A stretch of 11,209 nt of DNA. It comes from an uncultured Alphaproteobacteria bacterium (GTDB lineage: Bacteria > Pseudomonadota > Alphaproteobacteria > Caulobacterales > Aquidulcibacteraceae). The first letter of the stretch is position 1. Each line of letters begins with the position of its first letter. Below, piece after piece: positions 1-6,426 of the stretch. The notes under the pieces were generated by a model. It did no database searches and had not been told where the DNA came from. It saw only the letters and a program-made list of their open reading frames with translations. The stretch covers positions 1-11,209 of the forward strand of contig CALBSY010000037.1 in NCBI GenBank assembly GCA_937967725.1, written 5' to 3'. The translations under genes were made by a program, and so were the position numbers.

Positions 1-1377
1 GCCGGGGAGGCTGTGGCGGCGGGGGCGGTAGAAGGTGCACGCGCCCGTATCGGCGGGCTGGAGGGCGTCGCGCAGCGACTGATGGGATGCGCCTGCGGCG
101 AGCCGTTCGATGCGGAGGAGCTTTATCAAGAAGTGAGAGCGACTGCGCCTTACGCCGGGCTGTCGCGCGCGCAGTTTGATCGTGTAATCGATCTCGTCGC
201 CACCGGCGGCTACGCGTTGCGCAACTACGACCGCTATCGCCGCATCGTGCAAGACGCGAAGACTGGGCGCTGGCGAGCGCGCAATGCAGCGATGGCGCAA
301 CAGCATCGGATGAATGTGGGCGCGATCGTTGAGTCCGAGATGCTCGATGTGCGCTTGGCGCATCGCGCGGCGGAGCGCTCGCATCCCGGTGTGCCGAAGA
401 GCGAGGGACCGCGCCCTCTGGTGGCGGGCCGGCGGCTCGGTCAGATCGAAGAATGGTTCATCGAGGGGCTGACGCCGGGCGACACGTTCATCTTTGCCGG
501 CGAGATCCTCCGCCTGGTCGGCGTACGCGAAACGGATGCGCTGGTAGTCCGTGCGAGCGGGCAACAAAACCCCAAGATTCCCTCGTACGCCGGTGGCAAA
601 TTTCCGCTCTCCACGTTTCTGGCGGGGCGGGTGCGGCGCATGCTGCACGATCCGGCGCACCAGACCTCGTTGCCGCCACAGGTGCGCGACTGGATCGGAA
701 TGCAGAAACGGCGTTCGATCGTGCCGACGCCGGATGAGATGCTGATCGAGACCTTTCCGCGCGCCGCGAAACACTACCTCGTCTGCTACCCGTTCGAGGG
801 ACGTCTAGCCCACCAGACCTTGGGTATGCTGATTACGCGCCGGCTTGAGCGGGCTGGAAAACATCCGCTTGGCTTTCTCGCCAGCGAGTATGCGGTGGCG
901 GTCTGGGGGCTGGAGCCGATGGGCGGCCTCGAGCTCGCTGCGCTGTTTGACGAGGACATGTTGGGAGATGACCTGGAAAGCTGGCTCGGCGAATCCACGC
1001 TGATGAAGGCGATGTTCGCTAAGTGCGCCGTGATCTCGGGTATGATCGAGCGACGCATGCCTGGCGCCGAAAAGAAAAGCGGGCGTCAGGTCACGTTCTC
1101 CGCCGATCTCATCTACGACGTCCTGAAACAGTATGAGCCCGATCATATCTTGATGCAGGCCGCGTTCGCGGACGCAGGCGAAGGATATCTCGATCTAAAA
1201 CGGCTTGGCGCGCTGCTGCGCCGCATCCAGGGCCGCATCGTGCATAAGGATCTGGATCACGTATCGCCGTTTGCGGCGCCGGTGATGCTGGAGATGGGCC
1301 GCGTGCCGATCCAAGGCCAAGCGGAAGAAGCGATCTTGGAAGACGCTGCGTCACTTATAGCGGAAGCGATGAGCTAG
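1..1377 (+). CDS. Ligase-associated Lhr-type DEXH-box DNA helicase, C-terminal part (5' truncated by window edge)
   Basis: The frame is open from base 1 to the TAG at 1375-1377, giving 458 codons. A GTG at 13 is in frame, but nothing marks it as a start, so this is a 5'-cut gene. Family members (TIGR04121 type) are roughly 800-870 residues, so the two RecA-like motor domains would lie mostly upstream. What remains is the Lhr-specific C-terminal half. A helical, winged-helix-like part (window codons about 15-75, LEGVAQRLMG to GGYALRNYDRY) is followed by the DEAD/H-associated domain, whose hallmark is YPFEGRLAHQTLG at codons 263-275, then ITRRLER and EYAVAVWGLE. In this family the C-terminal domains bind the single-stranded tracking strand during 3'-5' translocation and unwinding. 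pdeM, a usual partner, lies two genes downstream; ligase and MBL-fold exonuclease genes would be expected upstream, outside the window. Family call is firm; physiological role in DNA repair is inferred from the family name and neighbourhood. Confidence 0.92.
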   Translation, partial: AGEAVAAGAVEGARARIGGLEGVAQRLMGCACGEPFDAEELYQEVRATAPYAGLSRAQFDRVIDLVATGGYALRNYDRYRRIVQDAKTGRWRARNAAMAQQHRMNVGAIVESEMLDVRLAHRAAERSHPGVPKSEGPRPLVAGRRLGQIEEWFIEGLTPGDTFIFAGEILRLVGVRETDALVVRASGQQNPKIPSYAGGKFPLSTFLAGRVRRMLHDPAHQTSLPPQVRDWIGMQKRRSIVPTPDEMLIETFPRAAKHYLVCYPFEGRLAHQTLGMLITRRLERAGKHPLGFLASEYAVAVWGLEPMGGLELAALFDEDMLGDDLESWLGESTLMKAMFAKCAVISGMIERRMPGAEKKSGRQVTFSADLIYDVLKQYEPDHILMQAAFADAGEGYLDLKRLGALLRRIQGRIVHKDLDHVSPFAAPVMLEMGRVPIQGQAEEAILEDAASLIAEAMS

Positions 1378-1423
1378 GACGTTGCACCGTTCGCGGCGCC
1401 GTCGCACTGTGCCGCAACAATTC

Positions 1424-1428
1424 GAGGG
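1424..1428 (+). promoter_or_regulatory. Shine-Dalgarno site for the alkylsulfatase gene
   Basis: GAGGG lies 5 nt before the ATG at 1434. This selects that ATG over the out-of-frame ATG at 1429. The 56-nt gap after the helicase stop (1378-1433) shows no convincing promoter or terminator, so read-through from the helicase gene is likely. Confidence 0.6.
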
Positions 1429-1433
1429 ATGAG

Positions 1434-3362
1434 ATGCGTACTATCTGTGCGCTCGCGCTTGTGTTTTTATTGAGCGGCGCGGCACAGGCGCAAGTGAGCG
1501 AAGCGACGCGGGCGGCGCATGAGGCCTTCGCGCGCACGCTGCCTTGGCAGGATCGGGAGGACGAGGATTTTGCGGCGCGTGGTTTCCTCGCTGGACCGGA
1601 TAGCGCGGCCATTGTTTCCGCAAACGGCGCTGTCGTCTGGGACTTCGCCGCCTACGATTTCTTACGCGGCGAACCGCCGGAAACGGTAAATCCCAGTCTG
1701 TGGCGGCATGCGCGCTTACTGACGCGCGCGGGCCTCTTCCAAGTCAGCGACCGCGTGTATCAGTTGCGCGGCTTCGATCTCGCCAACATGACGATTGTGA
1801 TCGGCGATACTGGCCTTATCGTCATCGATCCACTTACGAGCATCGAGAATGCGCAGGCGGCGCTTGCGCTCGCCCGCCGCCATCTGGGCGAGCGGCCGGT
1901 GCGCGCGGTGATCTACACGCACAGCCATATCGATCACTTTGGCGGGGTGCGCGGGGTGGTCGGCGCGGATGACGTGGCGTCCGGCGCGGTCGACATCATC
2001 GCGCCGGACGGCTTCATGGAGCACGCCGTCACCGAGAATGTGATCGCCGGCAATGCGATGGGACGGCGCGCCATGTACCAGTTCGCCACCGGTATTGCGC
2101 CCGGGCCCGAAGGGCAGATGACTTCAGGCATCGGCGCCGCCGTATCGGCGGGTACATTCACGCTGATTCCGCCGACCCGTACGATCACCCGCACCGGCGA
2201 AACGCTCACCATCGACGGCGTGCGCATCGAATTCCAACTGACGCCCGGTTCGGAAGCGCCGGCGGAAATGAACTTCTTCTTTCCCGATCTCGGCGTCCTA
2301 TGCATCGCCGAGAACGCCACCGCGACGATGCACAACATCCTCACCCCGCGCGGAGCGCTGGTGCGCGACGCCAAAGCGTGGGCGGACTATCTGACCGAGG
2401 CTCTGCGTCTCTATGGCGCGCGCACCGAGATTATGGTCAGCAGCCACGCGTGGCCGCGCTTCGGTAACGACCGCGCGATCGACTTCATCGCCAGCCATCG
2501 CGACGCTTACAAATATCTGCATGATCAGACGGTGCGGCTGATGAATGCCGGCTACACCGATCGCGAGATCGCCGAACGCGTGCGTCTGCCGGAAGCGCTC
2601 GCAGCACGGTGGTTCAATCATGGCTACTACGGCACCATGATGCACAACTCGCGCGCGGTGTATCAGCGCTACATGGGCTGGTACGATGGCAACCCCGCCA
2701 ATCTCAACCCGTTGCCGCCGGAAGAGGAAGCGACGCGCTTCGTGCGCGCGGTGGGCGGACCCGAGCGCGTGCTGGCCGAGGGGCGCCGTGCGTTTGACGA
2801 AGGCGATTACCGCTGGGCCGCCCGTGTGCTCAATCACCTGATTTTTGCGGCGCCGGATCACGGCGATGCGCGCGCGCTGTTGGCGCGCACGCATCGCCAA
2901 ATGGCGTGGCAATCGGAAAGCGCCATCTGGCGCAACATGTATCTCGTTGCCGCGCGCGAGCTGGAAGAGGGAACGCCAGATCGGCCGCCGCAAGTCGTAA
3001 GCGCCGATCTGGTCGCTGCGACGCCGACCAGCTACATCCTCGATCTCCTTGCCGTACGGCTCGATCCCGAACGCTTGGGTGAGCGCCGTTTTGCCTTCAA
3101 TCTCGTTTTCCCTGAACGCAACGAGCGCTTCGCCGTCACCGTCGCTAATGGCGTATTGGTGCATGAAGCAGACGTCACTCTCGCCGAGGCGCCGACTGTC
3201 ACAGCGCCGCGCGGCGTATTTCTTCAGGCGATGGCGACGGGAACCATGACGCGCGCGGTTCTGCGCGGCGACGTGCGGATTGCCGGCGATCGCCGCGCTC
3301 TGCAGGGTCTTGGGGACATCTTCGAGACGCCAGATCCGAATTTTCCTATCGTGCAGCCGTAA
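1434..3362 (+). CDS. Secreted SdsA-type alkylsulfatase (metallo-beta-lactamase fold, linear primary alkyl sulfate hydrolase)
   Basis: The protein has 642 residues, close to Pseudomonas SdsA1 (about 658). Residues 1-19 form a Sec signal peptide (MRTICALALVFLL, then cleavage after AQA). The catalytic domain (about 95-345) carries THSHIDHFGG, placing zinc ligands at H163, H165, D167 and H168. E274, E293 and H338 (SSHAWPRFG) complete the binuclear site. As I recall SdsA1 numbering, all seven fall at a constant offset of six. A dimerisation domain follows (about 370-510, including YYGTMMHNSRAVYQRYMGWYDG, split by residue here only for reference as YYGTMMHN and YQRYMGWYDG), then an SCP2-like C-terminal domain (about 520-640), which in SdsA1 is thought to help bind the alkyl chain. 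The expected reaction is hydrolysis of alkyl sulfate esters such as SDS to alcohol and sulfate, in the periplasm. It sits between the helicase and pdeM genes, 56 and 25 nt away, an odd location. Substrate range is not readable from sequence. Confidence 0.92.
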   Translation: MRTICALALVFLLSGAAQAQVSEATRAAHEAFARTLPWQDREDEDFAARGFLAGPDSAAIVSANGAVVWDFAAYDFLRGEPPETVNPSLWRHARLLTRAGLFQVSDRVYQLRGFDLANMTIVIGDTGLIVIDPLTSIENAQAALALARRHLGERPVRAVIYTHSHIDHFGGVRGVVGADDVASGAVDIIAPDGFMEHAVTENVIAGNAMGRRAMYQFATGIAPGPEGQMTSGIGAAVSAGTFTLIPPTRTITRTGETLTIDGVRIEFQLTPGSEAPAEMNFFFPDLGVLCIAENATATMHNILTPRGALVRDAKAWADYLTEALRLYGARTEIMVSSHAWPRFGNDRAIDFIASHRDAYKYLHDQTVRLMNAGYTDREIAERVRLPEALAARWFNHGYYGTMMHNSRAVYQRYMGWYDGNPANLNPLPPEEEATRFVRAVGGPERVLAEGRRAFDEGDYRWAARVLNHLIFAAPDHGDARALLARTHRQMAWQSESAIWRNMYLVAARELEEGTPDRPPQVVSADLVAATPTSYILDLLAVRLDPERLGERRFAFNLVFPERNERFAVTVANGVLVHEADVTLAEAPTVTAPRGVFLQAMATGTMTRAVLRGDVRIAGDRRALQGLGDIFETPDPNFPIVQP

Positions 3363-3387
3363 CGAATCCGGTTTGATCGCCGCCCAT

Positions 3388-4152
3388 ATGCCCTTGCTCG
3401 CCCGCCCCAGCCCGAAGCCGCCGCGCAAGCCGCGCATGCCGGGCCGCGCGCCGGCGCCGCTGGCGATCGTGGGCGCAAACGTCGAAGCGCGCTTGGCGGG
3501 CGCGCTGGTGACGGCGCTGCCCCAAGGCGCGCTTTGGATTGAGGAGGCGCGGGCGCTCGTCGTCTCGGATATGCACTTGGAGAAGGGCTCATCGTACGCG
3601 GTGCGCGGCCAGATGCTGCCGCCCTATGACACGCACGCCGTGTTGCTCAAGTTGACAAACTTGGTGATGCAATTGTCGCCGGAAATCATCGTATCGCTCG
3701 GGGACTCCTTTCATGATCGGGCGGGACCTGCGCGTATGGACGGGCGCGATCGGGAATTGCTGCAGCTGCTGATGTCGCGCTGCGATTGGGTCTGGGTCGA
3801 AGGCAACCACGACGGCAAGAGCGCAGAGACGCTCGGCGGCGTCGCACGCGACGTGCTGCATCTCGGCGCGTTGGTATTGCGGCACGAGCCGACCCAGGGC
3901 GCAGCGCCGGGCGAGATTTGCGGCCACCTGCATCCGTGCGCGCGCGTCGGCGGGCGCGGCCGCAGCGTGCGGCGGCGCTGCTTCGCAACGGATGGCGAAC
4001 GCATGGTGATGCCGGCCTTCGGCGCGTTCACCGGCGGACTCAATTTGTGCGACGATGCATTCGCGCCTCTGTTTCCTAACGGCGCGATTGCGCTGGTGCT
4101 TGGCCGCGAACGTGTTCTGCCCGCGCCGGTCGAGCGCCTACTGCCCGATTAG
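3388..4152 (+). CDS. pdeM: Ligase-associated DNA damage response metallophosphoesterase PdeM
   Basis: Starting at the ATG at 3388 the protein has 254 residues. The calcineurin-like metal-binding set is complete: D61 and H63 (SDMHLEKG), D106 (GDSFHD), N140 and H141 (EGNHDG), H166 (RHEPTQG), H180 and H182 (GHLHPC). The stretch HLEKGSSYAVRGQMLPPYDT is characteristic of the ligase-associated subfamily (TIGR04123), which is coded beside an ATP-dependent ligase, an MBL-fold exonuclease and the Lhr-type helicase. It is cytoplasmic and expected to be a nuclease or phosphodiesterase; the natural substrate is unknown to me. The start is uncertain: residues 1-25 are Pro/Arg-rich, unlike the conserved part, and in-frame starts at 3436 (ATG) and 3469 (GTG) would give a length closer to relatives. 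No good Shine-Dalgarno precedes 3388, so translation may depend on the sulfatase gene ending 25 nt upstream. Its TAG overlaps the stop of the opposing DUF3429 gene. Confidence 0.92.
   Translation: MPLLARPSPKPPRKPRMPGRAPAPLAIVGANVEARLAGALVTALPQGALWIEEARALVVSDMHLEKGSSYAVRGQMLPPYDTHAVLLKLTNLVMQLSPEIIVSLGDSFHDRAGPARMDGRDRELLQLLMSRCDWVWVEGNHDGKSAETLGGVARDVLHLGALVLRHEPTQGAAPGEICGHLHPCARVGGRGRSVRRRCFATDGERMVMPAFGAFTGGLNLCDDAFAPLFPNGAIALVLGRERVLPAPVERLLPD
4149..4152. other. Overlap of two convergent stop codons (pdeM and DUF3429 genes)
   Basis: The four bases TTAG hold the TAG of pdeM on the plus strand (4150-4152) and the TAA of the DUF3429 gene on the minus strand (4149-4151). No hairpin with a T-tract lies within about 60 nt on either side, so transcripts of the two operons probably overlap at their 3' ends. 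Confidence 0.9.
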
Positions 4153-4628
4153 AAGCGCTGCAGCACCGTCGCCAGAGGGATTAGCAAGCACACGATCATC
4201 GCGCCCCCGGTAAGCACTTGGCGCAGGAGCGGATACCATTCCGGCGCGCCTGCGTGGGCCGCGCTTCGATGGTCCCAGATGTACTGAACCGCAAATAGCC
4301 CCGCGAATGCCGATGCAGCGCCGAGCGCCGCCGGCACGAGCACGACGAACAGGGCCAATGCCCATCCAGCCAGCGCCGGCAGTGCGCTGAACACCAACCG
4401 CAACGGGTTTGGAGTCTGCGGCGCGCGCATCAACTCGAAGCCGCAGCGAACGCCGCCGAGGAAGGAGAGCAGGGCGGCCGCGTAAATGGAGAAGCTAAGT
4501 GCGCCGATATGGGCGGTGTCGGTGTGTTGTGAGAGCGAAACCAGCGCCGACACGGCAAGTGGCACAAGACCGAGGAAGCCCAACCGCAAAGCCGCCCGCG
4601 GCAGGAATGGAGGCGGATCGTCGCTCAC
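4149..4628 (-). CDS. DUF3429 family integral membrane protein
   Basis: The protein has 159 residues with four or five hydrophobic segments (about 16-33, 43-60, 78-98, 100-117 and 139-156). Family hallmarks are YAAALLSFLGGVRCGFEL (49-66) and, near the C-terminus, WDHRS (118-122) followed by PEWYPLLRQVLT (129-140). DUF3429 proteins are inner-membrane proteins of unknown function. The start is a GTG at 4628 that overlaps the stop of the preceding Alph_Pro_TM gene in a 4-nt GTGA, so translation is probably coupled to it. It is last in the operon tauE, Alph_Pro_TM, DUF3429. Its TAA (4149-4151) overlaps the TAG of the convergent pdeM gene, and no terminator is visible between them. I would not assign a biochemical role beyond membrane protein. 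Confidence 0.87.
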   Translation of the reverse strand: MSDDPPPFLPRAALRLGFLGLVPLAVSALVSLSQHTDTAHIGALSFSIYAAALLSFLGGVRCGFELMRAPQTPNPLRLVFSALPALAGWALALFVVLVPAALGAASAFAGLFAVQYIWDHRSAAHAGAPEWYPLLRQVLTGGAMIVCLLIPLATVLQRF

Positions 4629-5410
4629 GAGCGGCGGAACAATAACGCCGAAAGCCAGCCGGACAACAACGCGAGCAGCACCGTTACAACGCCATAGAGA
4701 AACGATTGCGTGGTGGCGAGATCGTGGATGCGCCGCTCGATTCCAACACGTGAAATGGTGACGGGAATGCGCTGCGATGAAATTAGCCGGCCGTCGCGAA
4801 AGAGATAGGTGTCGGCGTGATATTGCGCGATCGGTGCGTTTGCAGGCAGGCGCACGACAGCGCGAAACAGACCGCCCTGATACATGGTGAGCCCGCCGCG
4901 CCGCTCAGGCGTGCTGGCGCCGGTGTAGTATTGATAGAGGCCTTGTTCAAACCGCAGTCGTACAAGCGCGCGCCGGTACGCCGAAGGATCGCCGCCCTCG
5001 GGCACGGCGCTTGCGAGTTGCGCGGATGCAGCCGGATCGAGTTGGTAGCGCCAGATCGATTCCGGGCTGGCGATTTGCCGAAGCGGCCGGTTGCTCAGAA
5101 CGGCGAAGAACGACGGCGCCTCGGCAAAGCGCACGGGATCGCCATTGATCCAGATGCCGTACACACTGCGTTTGCGCATCACCACCGTGCTCTCGTTGGG
5201 GCCGCGCACAACGACGACAATGTCGCCGCGCCCGCGCCGATCGGGATTCACGCCGAACACCGTGATGTAGGAGCCGCGATAGTCCGAGCTGACGGTGATC
5301 TGCTCCTCGGCCACCGCCGCCGGCAGATCCGAAGCGACGTCGCCGGGATTCTGCGCGCTTGCGGGCGCCGCAAGCACCAGAAACGCCAAGGCCGCCAATA
5401 CGCGCTTCAC
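4625..5410 (-). CDS. TIGR02186/Alph_Pro_TM family periplasmic protein with C-terminal membrane anchor
   Basis: The protein has 261 residues from a GTG at 5410. The same frame stays open up to 6031, but the upstream part is Arg/His-rich shadow coding opposite tauE, while the GTG begins a good signal peptide (residues 1-19, MKRVLAALAFLVLAAPASA) and overlaps the tauE stop as GTGA. After cleavage a roughly 215-residue periplasmic domain follows, with family stretches ITVSSDYRGSYITVFG (about 39-54), IVVVVRGP, RSVYGIWINGDPVRF and LSNRPL. One membrane span at 237-258 ends in RRS, so the protein is anchored with a very short cytoplasmic tail. The family is found largely in Alphaproteobacteria, frequently beside TauE/SafE exporter genes, as here. 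Function is unknown. The double coupling to tauE and DUF3429 suggests a stoichiometric membrane assembly, which is inference. Confidence 0.88.
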   Translation of the reverse strand: MKRVLAALAFLVLAAPASAQNPGDVASDLPAAVAEEQITVSSDYRGSYITVFGVNPDRRGRGDIVVVVRGPNESTVVMRKRSVYGIWINGDPVRFAEAPSFFAVLSNRPLRQIASPESIWRYQLDPAASAQLASAVPEGGDPSAYRRALVRLRFEQGLYQYYTGASTPERRGGLTMYQGGLFRAVVRLPANAPIAQYHADTYLFRDGRLISSQRIPVTISRVGIERRIHDLATTQSFLYGVVTVLLALLSGWLSALLFRRS

Positions 5411-6321
5411 CAGAGCCCCCCGCCCAACACGTACGGCTCTTCTGGCGGGACGACGACGTCCAGCAGGAATTTGACGCTGGCGACCAACAGAATGAGCCCG
5501 AGCAGGGCGCGAATGTGCTCGTTCTTGAGCCGTGCGCCAGTTCGCGCTCCGAGTTGCGCGCCGACGACGCCGCCCAGCATCAACATGGCCGCAAGCACGA
5601 GATCGACGGTTTGCGTCGCCGTCGATTGCAGGATCACAACCAGCGACGTGACAATCAGCACCTGAAACAGCGAGGTGCCGACAACGACATTGGTGGGCAT
5701 GCGCAAGAGATAGATCATCGCCGGAATCAGGATGAAGCCGCCGCCGACGCCCATCATCGCCGCCAGTGCGCCGATCAAGTAACCGAGCACAAGCGGCGGA
5801 ATGACGCTGATATAAAGGCCTGAACGCGGGAAAGGGATGCGGAAGGGCAGTGTGTGCGCAATGGTGCGCGCTGGGCGGCGTAGGATGCTGACGCCGCGAT
5901 GGGTGCGCCCGCGCATGACGGCGTAGCTCTCGGCCAGCATCAGCCAGCCGACTCCCGCGAGCAGGAAGAGGTAGAGCAGCGAGATCAGCAGATCGAGCTG
6001 TCCGAGCCGCAGCAGCCGCTCGAACAGCCACACGCCAGACGCGCTGCCGACGATGCCGCCGACCGACAGCAGCATGCCCATGCGCCAGTCGACAGACTTA
6101 CGGCGCGTCTGCGTCATGATGCCGGAAAAGGAAGTAGCCGCGATCTGGCTCGCGCCGGTCGCCACTGCAACTGGCGCCGGCACGCCAAGGAACATGAGCG
6201 TTGGCGTCATGATGAAGCCGCCGCCGACGCCCACAAGCCCCGACACAAAGCCGACGCTGCCGCTGACCAATAGGACAAGCAGCACGTTCACCGGCATCTC
6301 GGCGATCGGCAGGTAGATCAA
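5407..6321 (-). CDS. TauE/SafE-family sulfite/organosulfonate exporter
   Basis: The protein has 304 residues and about eight hydrophobic segments, in the TauE/SafE (former DUF81) family of anion exporters for sulfite, sulfoacetate and related compounds. The two homologous halves each carry the family glycine motif: GVGGGFIMTP at 31-40 and GVGGGFILIP at 191-200, each followed by a helix and a VATGASQ or VVGTSLFQ segment. A cytoplasmic loop lies between the halves (about 125-165, rich in Arg). The start is chosen as TTG at 6321: an in-frame TAA sits directly upstream, and residues 2-9 (IYLPIAEM) match the N-terminus I recall from relatives; the alternative ATG at 6297 would remove them. The gene heads a three-gene operon, overlapping the next start by GTGA, and lies 105 nt downstream of the podJ-like gene on the same strand. 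The substrate cannot be told from sequence. Confidence 0.91.
   Translation of the reverse strand: MIYLPIAEMPVNVLLVLLVSGSVGFVSGLVGVGGGFIMTPTLMFLGVPAPVAVATGASQIAATSFSGIMTQTRRKSVDWRMGMLLSVGGIVGSASGVWLFERLLRLGQLDLLISLLYLFLLAGVGWLMLAESYAVMRGRTHRGVSILRRPARTIAHTLPFRIPFPRSGLYISVIPPLVLGYLIGALAAMMGVGGGFILIPAMIYLLRMPTNVVVGTSLFQVLIVTSLVVILQSTATQTVDLVLAAMLMLGGVVGAQLGARTGARLKNEHIRALLGLILLVASVKFLLDVVVPPEEPYVLGGGLW
5731..5753 (-). repeat. 23-bp perfect direct repeat inside tauE, copy 2 (C-terminal half)
   Basis: This copy is identical base for base to 6211-6233, lies 480 bp (160 codons) away and is in the same reading phase. It encodes GVGGGFI of the second TauE half. Flanking bases differ at both ends. Confidence 0.9.
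6211..6233 (-). repeat. 23-bp perfect direct repeat inside tauE, copy 1 (N-terminal half)
   Basis: This is the partner of 5731-5753. It encodes GVGGGFI of the first TauE half with exactly the same codons, GGC GTC GGC GGC GGC TTC ATC. Confidence 0.9.
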
Positions 6322-6426
6322 TTATCTAGCTCTGAACTTCGCGCAGCGTTGTGCTTGGCAGTCCTTATGAGCAGCGTCGCCGCGAGAGGCAACGCTGCTC
6401 AGCCGGTGCGTGCAAGAAACGCGGCG
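6322..6426. other. Intergenic region between podJ-like gene and tauE
   Basis: These 105 nt separate two genes of the same (minus) strand. They hold the hairpin at 6368-6401 and, nearer tauE, a short leader without a clear promoter. Upstream of the tauE TTG I see only a weak purine run (AGAG) as a possible ribosome site. Confidence 0.6.
6368..6401 (-). terminator. Strong hairpin 25 nt after the podJ-like stop codon; possible terminator or attenuator without U-tract
   Basis: TGAGCAGCGT (6368-6377) pairs perfectly with ACGCTGCTCA (6392-6401). After one mismatch the stem continues with GCC (6379-6381) against GGC (6388-6390) and closes on a 6-nt loop. No T-run follows on either strand, so it is not a textbook intrinsic terminator. 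It could end podJ-like transcription, protect the mRNA 3' end, or modulate read-through into tauE. The stem itself is certain; the role is inference. Confidence 0.55.

Noticed and set aside
1381..1418. GTTGC/GCAAC inverted repeat in the helicase-sulfatase gap as a terminator
   Set aside because: Only 5 bp of stem with a 28-nt loop and no T-tract.
1434..3362. MBL-fold protein in a ligase-associated cluster taken as the ligase-associated exonuclease
   Set aside because: It has a signal peptide, the alkylsulfatase zinc ligand pattern (E274, E293, H338) and dimerisation plus SCP2-like domains; the exonuclease is cytoplasmic and much shorter.
3364..3368. GANTC site between sulfatase and pdeM
   Set aside because: A single site is expected by chance about every 300 bp and no promoter is visible around it.
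3280..3387. N-terminal extension of pdeM from a TTG at 3280 inside the sulfatase gene
   Set aside because: It would overlap the sulfatase by 83 nt, starts with a rare codon, and the extra residues do not resemble the family.
2298..3437. Minus-strand open frame of 379 codons opposite the sulfatase
   Set aside because: It is composition-driven shadow coding; the plus strand holds a complete enzyme with all catalytic residues.
4133..4167. AGCGC/GCGCT inverted repeat over the convergent stop codons as a bidirectional terminator
   Set aside because: The stem is only 5 bp with an 18-nt loop, and GC-rich sequence gives such pairs often by chance.
5411..6031. Open reading extension upstream of the Alph_Pro_TM gene, opposite phase of tauE
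   Set aside because: The sequence is Arg/His/Ala-rich shadow coding over tauE; the GTG at 5410 gives a clean signal peptide and GTGA coupling.
6319..6330. TAGATAAT just before tauE as a -10 element
   Set aside because: It abuts the start codon, and there is no -35 partner at suitable distance; it would require a leaderless start within the gene.
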